Positions 1 to 7,558 of a stretch of DNA of 64,000 bases are shown here, piece after piece (within the stretch, counting starts at the first letter, position 1; every line of letters begins with the position of its first letter). The stretch is from JAABVD01 sp965204545 (lineage in GTDB: Bacteria; Verrucomicrobiota; Verrucomicrobiia; Opitutales; UBA2995). The stretch is taken from the NCBI GenBank assembly GCA_965204545.1, contig CBDBFA010000003.1:2418001-2482000 (forward strand), read 5' to 3'. Below the pieces are notes generated by a model that ran no database searches, was not told the origin of the DNA, and saw nothing but the letters and a program-made list of their open reading frames with translations. A program made the position numbers and the translations under genes.

Positions 1-1
1 G

Positions 2-244
2 GGGCCGGTTTCTTCGGAGGAGGTTTCGAATTTTGCCCAATTCCGTGCCACGACCCGGGGTCAGCCGTATTTACAGATAACCCTGGTCAACCCGGATAAC
101 CCGGCCAGCGCCATTTTAGCCGCCATTTTCGAGTTGCCCGATTACGTTTTATTTGCCAAACTGACCGCTTCTCAAGCGGGAGTCGAAAAGGCCCAACCAT
201 CCTTTGAGGCCTTCTGCCAATCCCTGACCTTCACCGGTGGGTGA
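2..244 (+). CDS. C-terminal end of an unidentified protein (5' truncated)
   Basis: An open frame enters from the left edge and stops at TGA 242-244. The visible 80 residues include ATTRGQPYLQITLVNP and end in SFEAFCQSLTFTGG. I do not recognise the family. There are no obvious membrane segments in the visible part. It lies 12 bases upstream of the resB start on the same strand, so it may be the first gene of a cytochrome c maturation operon, but that is only inferred from position. Confidence 0.6.
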   Translation, partial: GPVSSEEVSNFAQFRATTRGQPYLQITLVNPDNPASAILAAIFELPDYVLFAKLTASQAGVEKAQPSFEAFCQSLTFTGG

Positions 245-256
245 GCGTGATCGAAG

Positions 257-1387
257 ATGAGTAGAGTAAACCCCAAATCCACCTTTCGGAAGATAGCCCT
301 TTTTCTGGCTTCCCCGGAGGTATTTTTCTATACCGCGATCTGGTTGCTCGTTTTGCTGGTGGTGGGAACGGTCACCCAGAAATGGGACGGCCTCTACCTG
401 GCCCAGCAGAAGTATTTTTCATCCTGGTTTACTTGGGGAATTTTCCCGGGTGGGCGGTTGGCCATGACGGTGATGTTTATCAACCTCACCTTTAAATTGA
501 TTTTCAACAGTCCCTGGCGATTCAGCCGTATCGGCACCTTGATTTCCCATTCCGGTATGCTGTTGCTGTTATTGGGCGGCTTTTTCACCGCTTATTTTTC
601 CAACGAGGGGAGCATGCCCATCCCGGAGGGTCAAACCTCCAGCTACTATCAGGACTACCATGATCTCGAGTTTGCCGTTATCGATAAGTCCCCAGCCGAC
701 TACGATGCGGTAACCGTATTCAGCAAGGAGTACATTCGAAAGGGAGGGGTAATTTCTCATGGAGCATTTCCCTTCAGCATCGGGGTAAGGTCGTTTTACC
801 GGAACGTGGACCTGGTGCGCCGTGAATCCACCGTCGCCGAGGGCTTCCACGGACTGGCCCAGCGTTACGAAATGGTCGCCAAGGAACTGGAAAACGAGTT
901 TTCCCGGAATATGGCCGGGATGATCCTGGACTTGCAAGGGTTGGACGACGGGGCCGATGGCGCCTACCTGGTGTTTCAATTCATGCAGGTTCCACAGACG
1001 ATTCGAGCCAGAGGCAAGGAATATGCCATCGAACTGCGCAATAAGCGCTACCAGTTGCCCTTTTCCATCGAATTGATCGACTTCACCAAAAAGACGCATC
1101 CGGGAACACAGACCGCTTCCCATTACAGTTCGCTGGTAAACGTGGTGGACGGCGATCTCAAGAGAGAGGTTCTCATTTCCATGAACGAACCCCTGCGGAA
1201 CCTGGAATATACCTTCTATCAGGCATCGTTCATTGAAGACGGTCCCGACGAAACCACCGTTCTGGCGGTCGTTCAAAATGCTGGCCGCAACTTCCCCTAC
1301 ATTTCCAGTATCATCATGTGTTTGGGATTGCTCTTTCACCTCATTCTGCAGGTGCCCAAACTCCTTCGACGTTCGAAACGGGTATGA
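257..1387 (+). CDS. resB: ResB-family cytochrome c biogenesis protein
   Basis: This 376-residue membrane protein is a short ResB (Ccs1). ResB works with CcsA in system II cytochrome c maturation, keeping apocytochrome ready for haem attachment on the periplasmic side. The sequence shows three N-terminal hydrophobic helices (about residues 22-40, 63-84 and 92-114), a long soluble periplasmic stretch, and a last helix at about 347-366. That is the ResB topology, although the protein is shorter than the roughly 540-residue Bacillus form. Its stop overlaps the start of ccsA by ATGA (1384-1387), indicating translational coupling. The call rests on topology, sequence character and the partner gene. 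Confidence 0.85.
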   Translation: MSRVNPKSTFRKIALFLASPEVFFYTAIWLLVLLVVGTVTQKWDGLYLAQQKYFSSWFTWGIFPGGRLAMTVMFINLTFKLIFNSPWRFSRIGTLISHSGMLLLLLGGFFTAYFSNEGSMPIPEGQTSSYYQDYHDLEFAVIDKSPADYDAVTVFSKEYIRKGGVISHGAFPFSIGVRSFYRNVDLVRRESTVAEGFHGLAQRYEMVAKELENEFSRNMAGMILDLQGLDDGADGAYLVFQFMQVPQTIRARGKEYAIELRNKRYQLPFSIELIDFTKKTHPGTQTASHYSSLVNVVDGDLKREVLISMNEPLRNLEYTFYQASFIEDGPDETTVLAVVQNAGRNFPYISSIIMCLGLLFHLILQVPKLLRRSKRV

Positions 1388-3276
1388 AATCAATTTCCAT
1401 CCACCGCATTCTTCTCCCCATGGGACTCCTCCTGGGCTGGGGACCGGTCCTGGTAGGGGAAGCTTACGAATCCCCGGTTAGGGCCGGCGCGTTCGAAGAA
1501 CTGGTCATCCAGGATCAAGGACGGCTCAAACCTCTGGACACCTTCGCCCGGTCCCAACTGTTGCTCTTCCACGCCAAATCTACCATCGACCGGCAAAAGG
1601 CCATCGACTGGTTGTTGGAGTTGATGATCGCCCCGCAGGCCGCCTACCAGCGAAAGGTTTTCAAGGTCCGGGAAAAGGAAGCCATCCTGGGATTGGGAAT
1701 GGGTCTGGATCCGGAGTCCCGGTATTCTTTTGTCGAACTGAGCGAGGCCATTAGGGAACGGCAGGAATCGCTCAACACACTGGTGGAAAAAGGCGAGGAG
1801 GAACGGACGCGGGCCGAAGCGCAGTTGGTGACCCTTTACATGAAAGCGTTGCGCTACCTGGCCTTGAGCCGGTCCCTGACAGGTCTGATGCCGGACATTC
1901 GCGTATACAACCCCGAATTGGCCGAAGCCATTGGTTTTGAAGTGGGGAAGGGCTATACCTATCGGCAGTTTCTGGAGGTGCGCGGAGCGGTGGCTACCGA
2001 GTTGGAGAGCCTTCGCGGTCGCCAGGAAGGGGACGCCATTTCCCCTAAGGAGAGCGCCTTGATCGACCTGGTTCGGCAGTTGAACGTGAAACTGGCCGAT
2101 CAGAGTTCCCGGATCTTGAAAATTGTCATGCCTGAAGGCGAGCAGGAGGAGGCGACCTGGCATGCGCCCTGGGAACTCCTGGACGGACGGGAATTGACCC
2201 CGTGGCAGGTGGACCGTTTGCGGGAATTGGAAGCCATTGTGGCCGCCTTTTCCGCCGACGGACTGGCCCAGGTCTCCGGGAATGTGGCCCCCTTGGTAAG
2301 CGCTGTTAATGCCGACGTCAAATTGAAGGCGGAACTGACCTATAACAAGGCCAACTTTTTCCGTAACAGCATCGTGTTCTACATCCTGGCCTTTCTTTTG
2401 CTGTTGGTGAGCTACGCCTTTACCAGCAAATGGTTGGGTCGTCTCTCCTTTGCAAGTTTGATCATCGGTTTTGGCCTCCACCTGGCCGGGTTGTTGTTCA
2501 GGATCTACATCATGGGCCGTCCGCCCGTGTCCACCCTCTACGAGTCGATCATCTTTGTGGGTTGGATCCTGGTCTTGTTGTCCGTTATACTCGAGGCGGT
2601 GCGCCACGATACCCTGGGGCTGCTCGTTGGTTCGGTGGCCGGAACCGCGCTGCATTTCATCGGGTTCAGTTACTCGGCCGAAGGCGATACCATGAAGATG
2701 CTGGTCGCCGTGCTCAATTCAAATTTCTGGCTCGGTACCCACGTTTTGACCATCACTATCGGATATGGGGTTGCCTTGACGGCGGGTCTGGTGGCCCACG
2801 TCTATCTGTTGTTGCGGTTGTTTTTCCCGGCCCGCAAGCGCTGGGCCAGGGAGGCATTCAAAGTATCCTACGGCATTTGTCTGGTAGCGGTCTTTTTCAC
2901 CACCTTCGGAACCATTCTGGGAGGTATCTGGGGCGATCAATCCTGGGGGCGTTTCTGGGGATGGGATCCCAAGGAAAACGGCGCCCTGTTAATCGTTCTC
3001 TGGTTGCTCATTGTCATTCACGGGCGCTTGGCCGGTCGGCTCAAGGCGCTGAGCTTTTCCGTGGCCCTCGCTTTGACTCCCATCTCGGTGGCCCTGGCCT
3101 GGTTTGGTGTCAACCTCTTGCAGGTGGGGTTGCACAGTTACGGTTTCGACGACGGAGTCGCTACCAACCTGTACTATTTCTGCATTGGAGAGGCGGTCTT
3201 CGCCATAGGTTCCGGCCTCATCATCCAATTACGGACCCGCCTCCAAAGGGCGCCAAAGGCGCCAATTAAGAATTAG
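1384..3276 (+). CDS. ccsA: Cytochrome c biogenesis protein CcsA with long N-terminal periplasmic region
   Basis: CcsA (ResC) carries haem across the membrane and attaches it to apocytochromes c together with ResB. The start at 1384 is chosen because it forms an ATGA overlap with resB and opens a signal-like segment (ILLPMGLLLGWGPVLV). Residues of about 30-315 are soluble and precede the multi-helix domain, so the protein (630 residues) is about twice a minimal CcsA. The haem-handling tryptophan motif is visible as WGDQSWGRFWGWDPKE near residue 520. The last residues, RAPKAPIKN, are encoded by a GGCGCC palindrome with an AATTA tail, so the natural C-terminus has probably been extended by an inserted repeat. 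Confidence 0.93.
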   Translation: MKSISIHRILLPMGLLLGWGPVLVGEAYESPVRAGAFEELVIQDQGRLKPLDTFARSQLLLFHAKSTIDRQKAIDWLLELMIAPQAAYQRKVFKVREKEAILGLGMGLDPESRYSFVELSEAIRERQESLNTLVEKGEEERTRAEAQLVTLYMKALRYLALSRSLTGLMPDIRVYNPELAEAIGFEVGKGYTYRQFLEVRGAVATELESLRGRQEGDAISPKESALIDLVRQLNVKLADQSSRILKIVMPEGEQEEATWHAPWELLDGRELTPWQVDRLRELEAIVAAFSADGLAQVSGNVAPLVSAVNADVKLKAELTYNKANFFRNSIVFYILAFLLLLVSYAFTSKWLGRLSFASLIIGFGLHLAGLLFRIYIMGRPPVSTLYESIIFVGWILVLLSVILEAVRHDTLGLLVGSVAGTALHFIGFSYSAEGDTMKMLVAVLNSNFWLGTHVLTITIGYGVALTAGLVAHVYLLLRLFFPARKRWAREAFKVSYGICLVAVFFTTFGTILGGIWGDQSWGRFWGWDPKENGALLIVLWLLIVIHGRLAGRLKALSFSVALALTPISVALAWFGVNLLQVGLHSYGFDDGVATNLYYFCIGEAVFAIGSGLIIQLRTRLQRAPKAPIKN

Positions 3277-3291
3277 GAATTAGGAATTGGG
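3245..3291 (+). repeat. GGCGCC palindrome with GGAATTA tail at the ccsA end
   Basis: A short palindrome of the form GGCGCCAAAGGCGCC is followed by tandem AATTAAGAATTAGGAATT. It overlaps the last ten codons of ccsA and provides the stop codon. The same palindrome plus tail recurs at least 14 times in the window, in both orientations. Confidence 0.8.
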
Positions 3292-3360
3292 AGAAAGATG
3301 AACCACGGATTATACGCCAGCATCCAGAAATTGACTCTCACAAAGCTCGCCAAGACCGCT

Positions 3361-3408
3361 AAGAAAAGGCACAAAGGCACAAAGGCACAAAGGCACAAAG
3401 GCACAAAG
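3361..3408 (+). repeat. (GGCACAAA)n tandem array, left arm
   Basis: About five copies of the octamer GGCACAAA run straight into the GTG start codon of the four-helix-bundle gene. An inverted array lies at 3790-3833 just past the end of that gene, so the gene is bracketed by inverted repeats. Confidence 0.85.
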
Positions 3409-3779
3409 TGAGCAGGGTCAGAACATATCGAGATTTGATCGTTTGGCAAAAGGGAATCGACTTGGTGACAAAAATCTATGGACTGACCCGCAATTTTCCT
3501 TCCTCTGAAGTGTACGGCTTAACTTCACAAATCCGCTGCTGCTCTATTTCGATTCCAAGCAACATTGCTGAAGGTTACGGAAGAAGGTCCACTCAAGAAT
3601 ACATTCGATTCCTTCAAATAGCGTCCGGCTCCTTATTTGAACTTCAAACCCAGTTGCAAATTTCAGTCAACCTGGATTTCATCGGGAAAGATCAATTTGC
3701 GGATTTGGAAAATCTCACATTTGAAATCGACCGCATGCTTTCAGCCTTAATTTATTCCATTAAAGACTCTTCAACCTGA
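3408..3779 (+). CDS. Four helix bundle protein (23S rRNA intervening sequence type)
   Basis: This 123-residue protein matches the four-helix-bundle family first found in 23S rRNA intervening sequences (related to the Avd protein of diversity-generating retroelements). Visible hallmarks are RTYRDLIVWQKGIDL near the N-terminus, LTSQIRCCSISIPSNIAEG in the middle and RRSTQEYIRFLQIASGSL. The function is not established; a nucleic-acid-binding role is usually proposed. The GTG start at 3408 lies inside a GGCACAAA array with no good ribosome binding site. Inverted GGCACAAA arrays flank the gene on both sides, and its AT content is higher than that of its neighbours, suggesting a small mobile or inserted unit (inference). 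Confidence 0.85.
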   Translation: MSRVRTYRDLIVWQKGIDLVTKIYGLTRNFPSSEVYGLTSQIRCCSISIPSNIAEGYGRRSTQEYIRFLQIASGSLFELQTQLQISVNLDFIGKDQFADLENLTFEIDRMLSALIYSIKDSST

Positions 3780-3789
3780 CCTCTCTCAA

Positions 3790-3833
3790 CCTTTGTGCCT
3801 TTGTGCCTCTGTGCCATCTCGCCTTGGCGAGAT
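3790..3833 (-). repeat. (GGCACAAA)n array, right arm, with ATCTCGCC palindrome
   Basis: Read on the minus strand this is a GGCACAAA/GGCACAGA array. On the plus strand it ends in the palindrome ATCTCGCCTTGGCGAGAT (3816-3833). The same array and palindrome occur at 6372-6423 and 60927-60979, so it is a composite repeat. Confidence 0.85.
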
Positions 3834-3840
3834 CAAATTC

Positions 3841-4302
3841 ATGAACGCCGAAGCAAAAATCTCACAACTCAATATTGAATTACCTCCCCCTCCCGCCCCT
3901 GCCGGGGTCTACAAACCCATCCTGATTGTCGATAACCTGGCCTACCTTTCCGGGCACGGCCCCGTGTGTTCGGATGGATCCATGCTGCAGGGCCGGGTCG
4001 GAACCGAGGTCGATCTGGACGGAGGTTACCGCGCGGCTCGCCAAACCGGCTTGGCTTTGTTGTCAACCCTTCGGCACCACCTGGGATCACTCGATCGAGT
4101 GGTGCGGGTGATAAAAGTTTTGGGACTGGTCAACAGCTCGCCCGATTTCCACCAGCACCCGGCGGTTATCAACGGATGCAGCGAATTGTTCGCCCAGGTG
4201 TTTGGCGAAGATGCCGGGGTTGGAACCCGGAGCGCCCTGGGAGTGGCGGCCCTGCCGGGTAATATCACCGTGGAGATCGAAGCCATTTTCGAGATCGACT
4301 GA
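3841..4302 (+). CDS. Rid family (YjgF/YER057c/UK114) protein
   Basis: This 153-residue protein belongs to the Rid family; RidA members deaminate reactive enamine/imine intermediates from PLP enzymes. Seen are the family fold signatures LAYLSGHGP near residue 40 and TRSALGVAALP followed by VEIEAIFEID at the C-terminus. The Arg in the TRSALGV motif corresponds to the substrate-carboxylate-binding arginine of active Rid proteins. The ATG at 3841 is preferred over an upstream frame extension that would translate a GTGCC repeat. The gene stands alone, flanked by repeats, so no partner is suggested. Confidence 0.88.
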   Translation: MNAEAKISQLNIELPPPPAPAGVYKPILIVDNLAYLSGHGPVCSDGSMLQGRVGTEVDLDGGYRAARQTGLALLSTLRHHLGSLDRVVRVIKVLGLVNSSPDFHQHPAVINGCSELFAQVFGEDAGVGTRSALGVAALPGNITVEIEAIFEID

Positions 4303-4743
4303 GGAAGTCTTGACCACCGATTAGGAGAGAATAACCACAGAGAACCCAGAGGACACAGAGGAGGGAACAAGAAGGAAGAAAAAGCTGACAATAATCGTGA
4401 TCGTGATCGAATGAGGGTGAACAAATTGACTCTCGCAAAGCTCGCCAAGAACCGAAAAATAAACCACGGATGGGCACGGATTTCCACGGATAGGATAAAA
4501 AGCCTCAATAGAGCACAAAAAACACAAAATTCCTCACTAAAATACCCTCCCTTTTTGTGCCCTTTTCACTCTTTTGTGGTTATTTATCCTGTCCATCCTG
4601 TGCATCCATGTTTCTTAAATCTCCTGTTCGGGAAGCGATCCTGTTCTGCTGAAAGCAGATCAAGCGACCAAAGGAAGCGTTGTTTTATAAAAATCCGTGC
4701 CTATCCGTGTAATCCGTGGTTAACCTCCTCTCCCTGACCAAAG
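4303..4743. repeat. Gene-free stretch filled with short dispersed repeats
   Basis: No gene is seen here. The stretch holds the strings 'aaccacagagaacccagaggacacagagg', a GATC array (4393-4410), a 'ctctcgcaaagctcgccaag' unit, 'accacggatgggcacggatt', and the 'cctgttcgggaagcgatcctgtt' unit (about 4620-4690). The last unit recurs at about 8850-8915. All of these strings occur elsewhere in the window. Confidence 0.75.
4393..4410 (+). repeat. GATC hexamer array (short)
   Basis: AATCGTGATCGTGATCGAA, with GATC at 6-bp spacing. It is one of about 13 such arrays in the window. Confidence 0.8.
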
Positions 4744-5994
4744 ATGAAAACCGACCTTCCCTTGCCCGAAACCGAACTCCTGGCCCCGGCCGGTTGTTAC
4801 CCCTCCCTGCAGGCGGGGATAGCGGCGGGCGCCGACGCGGTTTATTTCGGGTTGGCCCAATTGAACATGAGGGCCAGGTCGCGCCGGTCCTTTCATTTGC
4901 CGGACCTGCCCGAAATAATGACGCGATGCCGTGAGGGGAGGGTAAAAGCCTGCCTGGCTCTGAACACGCTGCTCTACGATCACGACCTGAAACTGGTCTA
5001 CAGACTGTTGGACGCGGCGGCGGAACATGGGGTGGATGCGGTCATCGCCTCCGATATGGCCTGTATCCAACGGGCCCGTGAACTCGGTCTTGAGGTGCAC
5101 CTGTCCACCCAACTCTCCGTCTCCAATTTCGAGGCCTTTAAATTCTATACCCAATTCTGCGACCGCATCGTCTTAGCCCGCGAGTTGAGTTTGAGCATGA
5201 TTGGCAAACTCTACGAGCGAATCGTGCGGGAGGATGTGCGGGGACCTTCCGGCAGGCTGGCGGAGATCGAAGCTTTTGCCCACGGCGCTTTGTGTATCGC
5301 AATTTCCGGGCGCTGCGGGATGTCCCTCTACACGGACAATGCTTCGGCCAACCGCGGCGCCTGTATCCAGAATTGTCGCAGGGAATACGACGTGGTGGAT
5401 AAGGAAACCGGACAGAAGCTGACTATTGACAATAACTTTGTCATGTCGCCCAACGATATTTCGACCATCGAGTTTCTCGATGAACTTCTGCAATCCGGAA
5501 TCAAGGTATTGAAAATCGAAGGCCGGGGTCGCGCTCCCGAGTATGTCTACACGGTTGTCACGGCTTACCGCAGAGCCATCGATGCGGTGCGTGCGGGAAC
5601 CTATTCCCCCGAGTTGGTGGAAGCCTTGTTGGGAGATCTGAATTCGGTCTACAACCGGGGACTGTCCTCCGGTTATTACCTGGGACGCGACCAAGGCTGG
5701 TCGGGGCAATACGGGTCCAAAGCCAGCAAGCGCAAGGTCCAGGTGGGAAAAGTGACGCATTATTACAGCAAACTCAGGGTGGCGGAAATCGCGGCCACGG
5801 GAAAGGTCTCGGTGGGCGACGATTTTGTAATCATTGGCAAGACCACCGGGGTTGTGGATGGAAGGGTGGCAGAAATCCACCTGGACCATGGGAAGGTGGA
5901 AGAGGCCCGACCCAAAGATGTATTTTCTATCCGGGTAGGAAAAAAGGTGCGCCCGAATGATAATGTTTACCTGATGGTTCCAGCGGGCGAGTAG
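4744..5994 (+). CDS. Peptidase U32 family protein
   Basis: This 416-residue protein is a U32 'collagenase-like' family member. Most studied U32 proteins act in RNA hydroxylation (RlhA, TrhP), so a true protease role should not be assumed. Evidence: ELLAPAGCYPSLQAGIAAGADAVYFG at the N-terminus, followed by LALNTLLYDHDL and the cysteine-rich segment ALCIAISGRCGMSLYTDN with GACIQNCRREYDV. Four cysteines there fit the family's conserved cluster. The C-terminal 80 residues (VGKVTHYYSKLRVAEI onward) look like the beta-barrel tail. ATG 4744 is the first in frame. The downstream ferredoxin gene on the same strand might be an electron donor (inference). Confidence 0.85.
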   Translation: MKTDLPLPETELLAPAGCYPSLQAGIAAGADAVYFGLAQLNMRARSRRSFHLPDLPEIMTRCREGRVKACLALNTLLYDHDLKLVYRLLDAAAEHGVDAVIASDMACIQRARELGLEVHLSTQLSVSNFEAFKFYTQFCDRIVLARELSLSMIGKLYERIVREDVRGPSGRLAEIEAFAHGALCIAISGRCGMSLYTDNASANRGACIQNCRREYDVVDKETGQKLTIDNNFVMSPNDISTIEFLDELLQSGIKVLKIEGRGRAPEYVYTVVTAYRRAIDAVRAGTYSPELVEALLGDLNSVYNRGLSSGYYLGRDQGWSGQYGSKASKRKVQVGKVTHYYSKLRVAEIAATGKVSVGDDFVIIGKTTGVVDGRVAEIHLDHGKVEEARPKDVFSIRVGKKVRPNDNVYLMVPAGE

Positions 5995-6033
5995 GCCGTT
6001 ATCCTTCCCTGCCGTCCCTCATATTATTTCCCC

Positions 6034-6258
6034 ATGCTGCACATTATTCATAAACACCGGAAGTGTATCGGTTGCGACCTCTGTTGCGAGGTGGCTCCGG
6101 GTTACTGGTATATGAATGATGAAGGCCTGGCCGAACTCCGCTACGTATTACGGGTAAAAGACAATCTGCAATTCGGTGAGGGCTGGGACGAGGACCTCGA
6201 AACCCTCCGTAGAGCGGAAAAAAGCTGCCCCGTAAACATAATCCGCATCCAACCATAA
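6034..6258 (+). CDS. Small ferredoxin, one 4Fe-4S cluster
   Basis: This 74-residue protein carries the cluster motif CIGCDLCCEVAP (Cys11, Cys14, Cys17, with a further Cys18) and a distal Cys-Pro in KSCPVNIIRI. That is the pattern of a single-cluster 4Fe-4S ferredoxin. It is acidic in its second half. It lies 39 bases after the U32 gene and may be cotranscribed with it. Its partner enzyme is unknown. QueE and QueG, radical-SAM and Fe-S enzymes of the nearby queuosine group, also need reduced electron carriers, so a link is possible but not shown. Confidence 0.82.
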   Translation: MLHIIHKHRKCIGCDLCCEVAPGYWYMNDEGLAELRYVLRVKDNLQFGEGWDEDLETLRRAEKSCPVNIIRIQP

Positions 6259-6321
6259 CTCCAAGGCTCCCCCGGCGCCTCTTAGCTGTCTTTGCGATCT
6301 TTGCGAGATTCCCTTTTATTT

Positions 6322-6352
6322 TCGATCACGATCACGATCATGATCACGATTA
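6322..6352 (-). repeat. GATC hexamer array
   Basis: CGATCACGATCACGATCATGATCACGAT, with GATC every 6 bp, lies between the ferredoxin gene and tgt in inverted orientation relative to the copy at 4393. Confidence 0.82.
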
Positions 6353-6371
6353 TACGTGCTTCATCTCTTCC

Positions 6372-6423
6372 CCTTTGTGCCTTTGTGCCTCTGTGCCTTT
6401 GTGCCATCTCGCCATAGCGAGAT
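6372..6423 (-). repeat. (GGCACAAA)n array with ATCTCGCC palindrome
   Basis: The array of CTTTGTGCC/TCTGTGCC units ends in ATCTCGCCATAGCGAGAT (6406-6423), only nine bases before the tgt start codon. It therefore occupies the place where a ribosome binding site would be expected. Confidence 0.85.
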
Positions 6424-6432
6424 CCCGATTCC

Positions 6433-7554
6433 ATGCCGCGGAAAACTTTCACTTTGATCCATCAGGACGGCGAAGCACGACGCGGGGTGCTCCACACCCT
6501 GCGCGGGGATGTGCAGACGCCTCTATTTATGCCCGTTGCCACGGCCGGAGCCATAAAGGCGGGCGTGGCCGCCGCGGAAGTCGGAAATCTGGGATTTGAA
6601 CTGATTTTGGCCAATGCCTACCACTTGCACGTTCGTCCGGGAGAGGAACGCATCAAAAACTTCGGAGGATTGGCTCGATTCATGGGTTGGGATGGCCCCA
6701 TCCTGACCGACTCCGGCGGATACCAGGCCTGGTCCATGGCCAAGACCAATCACATCACGGAAGAGGGAATAACCTTCCAATCCCATGTGGATGGCAGCCC
6801 GGTAAACCTTACACCTGAAAAGGCGGTGGATATTCAATCCGCCCTGGGTATCGATGTGGCCATGGTTCTGGATGAATGTAGCGACTATCCTTGCTCGCAT
6901 GAACAGGCCAGATTATCCATGCGGCGCAGCATGCGTTGGGCCCAACGTTGCCGAGCCCGCTGGGAGGACACCGGGGCGAGCCGATCAATGCTCCTTTTCG
7001 GTATTGGTCAGGGTTCGTTTTTTGGGGACCTGCGCCGGGAGTCGGCCCGTATCCTGGCGGACCTCGACTTTCCCGGGTACGCCATCGGAGGAGTAGTAGT
7101 CGATTTTTCCCGTACGGCAGAGGCCGTTTTGCCCTCCATTCCCCATTTCCCGGTCGATCGACCGCGCTACCTCATGGGTATCGGGACGCCGCTGGACTTG
7201 TTGAACGCGGTCGAGATGGGCATCGACATGTTTGATTGCGTGCTGCCCACCCGGAATGGTCGCCATGGCAGGATTTTTACCACCTTTGGCGAAGTCAACC
7301 TCACGGCGGCCCGGTGGAAAAATTCCCATGAACCCATCGATGCCCACAATGAATCTGCCGTCAGCCGGAACTACTCTCGAGGGTATCTGCGCCATCTTTT
7401 CAGCGTTGGGGAGTCCCTGGGCGGCCGATTGGCCACCCTGCACAACCTGTCGTTTTACGGGAATCTCATGAATGGAATGCGCCGGAGCATCAAGGAGGGA
7501 GCGTTCGCCGCCTTTAAAGCGGACTTCCAAATGAAATACTCGGCGGGAAAGTGA
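6433..7554 (+). CDS. tgt: tRNA-guanine transglycosylase (TGT), apparently lacking the zinc site
   Basis: TGT swaps the anticodon guanine of GUN tRNAs for preQ1 in queuosine synthesis. Seen are the general acid/base Asp93 in LTDSGGYQAW, the nucleophile Asp268 in GIDMFDCVLPTRNGRHG, Gln193 in GIGQGS, and the usual length (373 residues). It is odd in two places. The zinc-binding C-x-C-x2-C is replaced by Asn306, Ser308 and Ser311 (DAHNESAVSRNYSRGYL), although the fourth ligand His337 (TLHNL) is kept. The substrate loop usually read as GGLAVGE is GGVVVDF. The frame is otherwise intact and queA starts 4 bases after the stop, so the gene looks live. It could be a zinc-independent or altered-specificity TGT. 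Confidence 0.93.
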   Translation: MPRKTFTLIHQDGEARRGVLHTLRGDVQTPLFMPVATAGAIKAGVAAAEVGNLGFELILANAYHLHVRPGEERIKNFGGLARFMGWDGPILTDSGGYQAWSMAKTNHITEEGITFQSHVDGSPVNLTPEKAVDIQSALGIDVAMVLDECSDYPCSHEQARLSMRRSMRWAQRCRARWEDTGASRSMLLFGIGQGSFFGDLRRESARILADLDFPGYAIGGVVVDFSRTAEAVLPSIPHFPVDRPRYLMGIGTPLDLLNAVEMGIDMFDCVLPTRNGRHGRIFTTFGEVNLTAARWKNSHEPIDAHNESAVSRNYSRGYLRHLFSVGESLGGRLATLHNLSFYGNLMNGMRRSIKEGAFAAFKADFQMKYSAGK

Positions 7555-7558
7555 GGAT

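Noticed and set aside
4303..4743. CRISPR array
   Set aside because: Repeats are short, unequal and of several families with no regular repeat-spacer pattern and no cas genes nearby.
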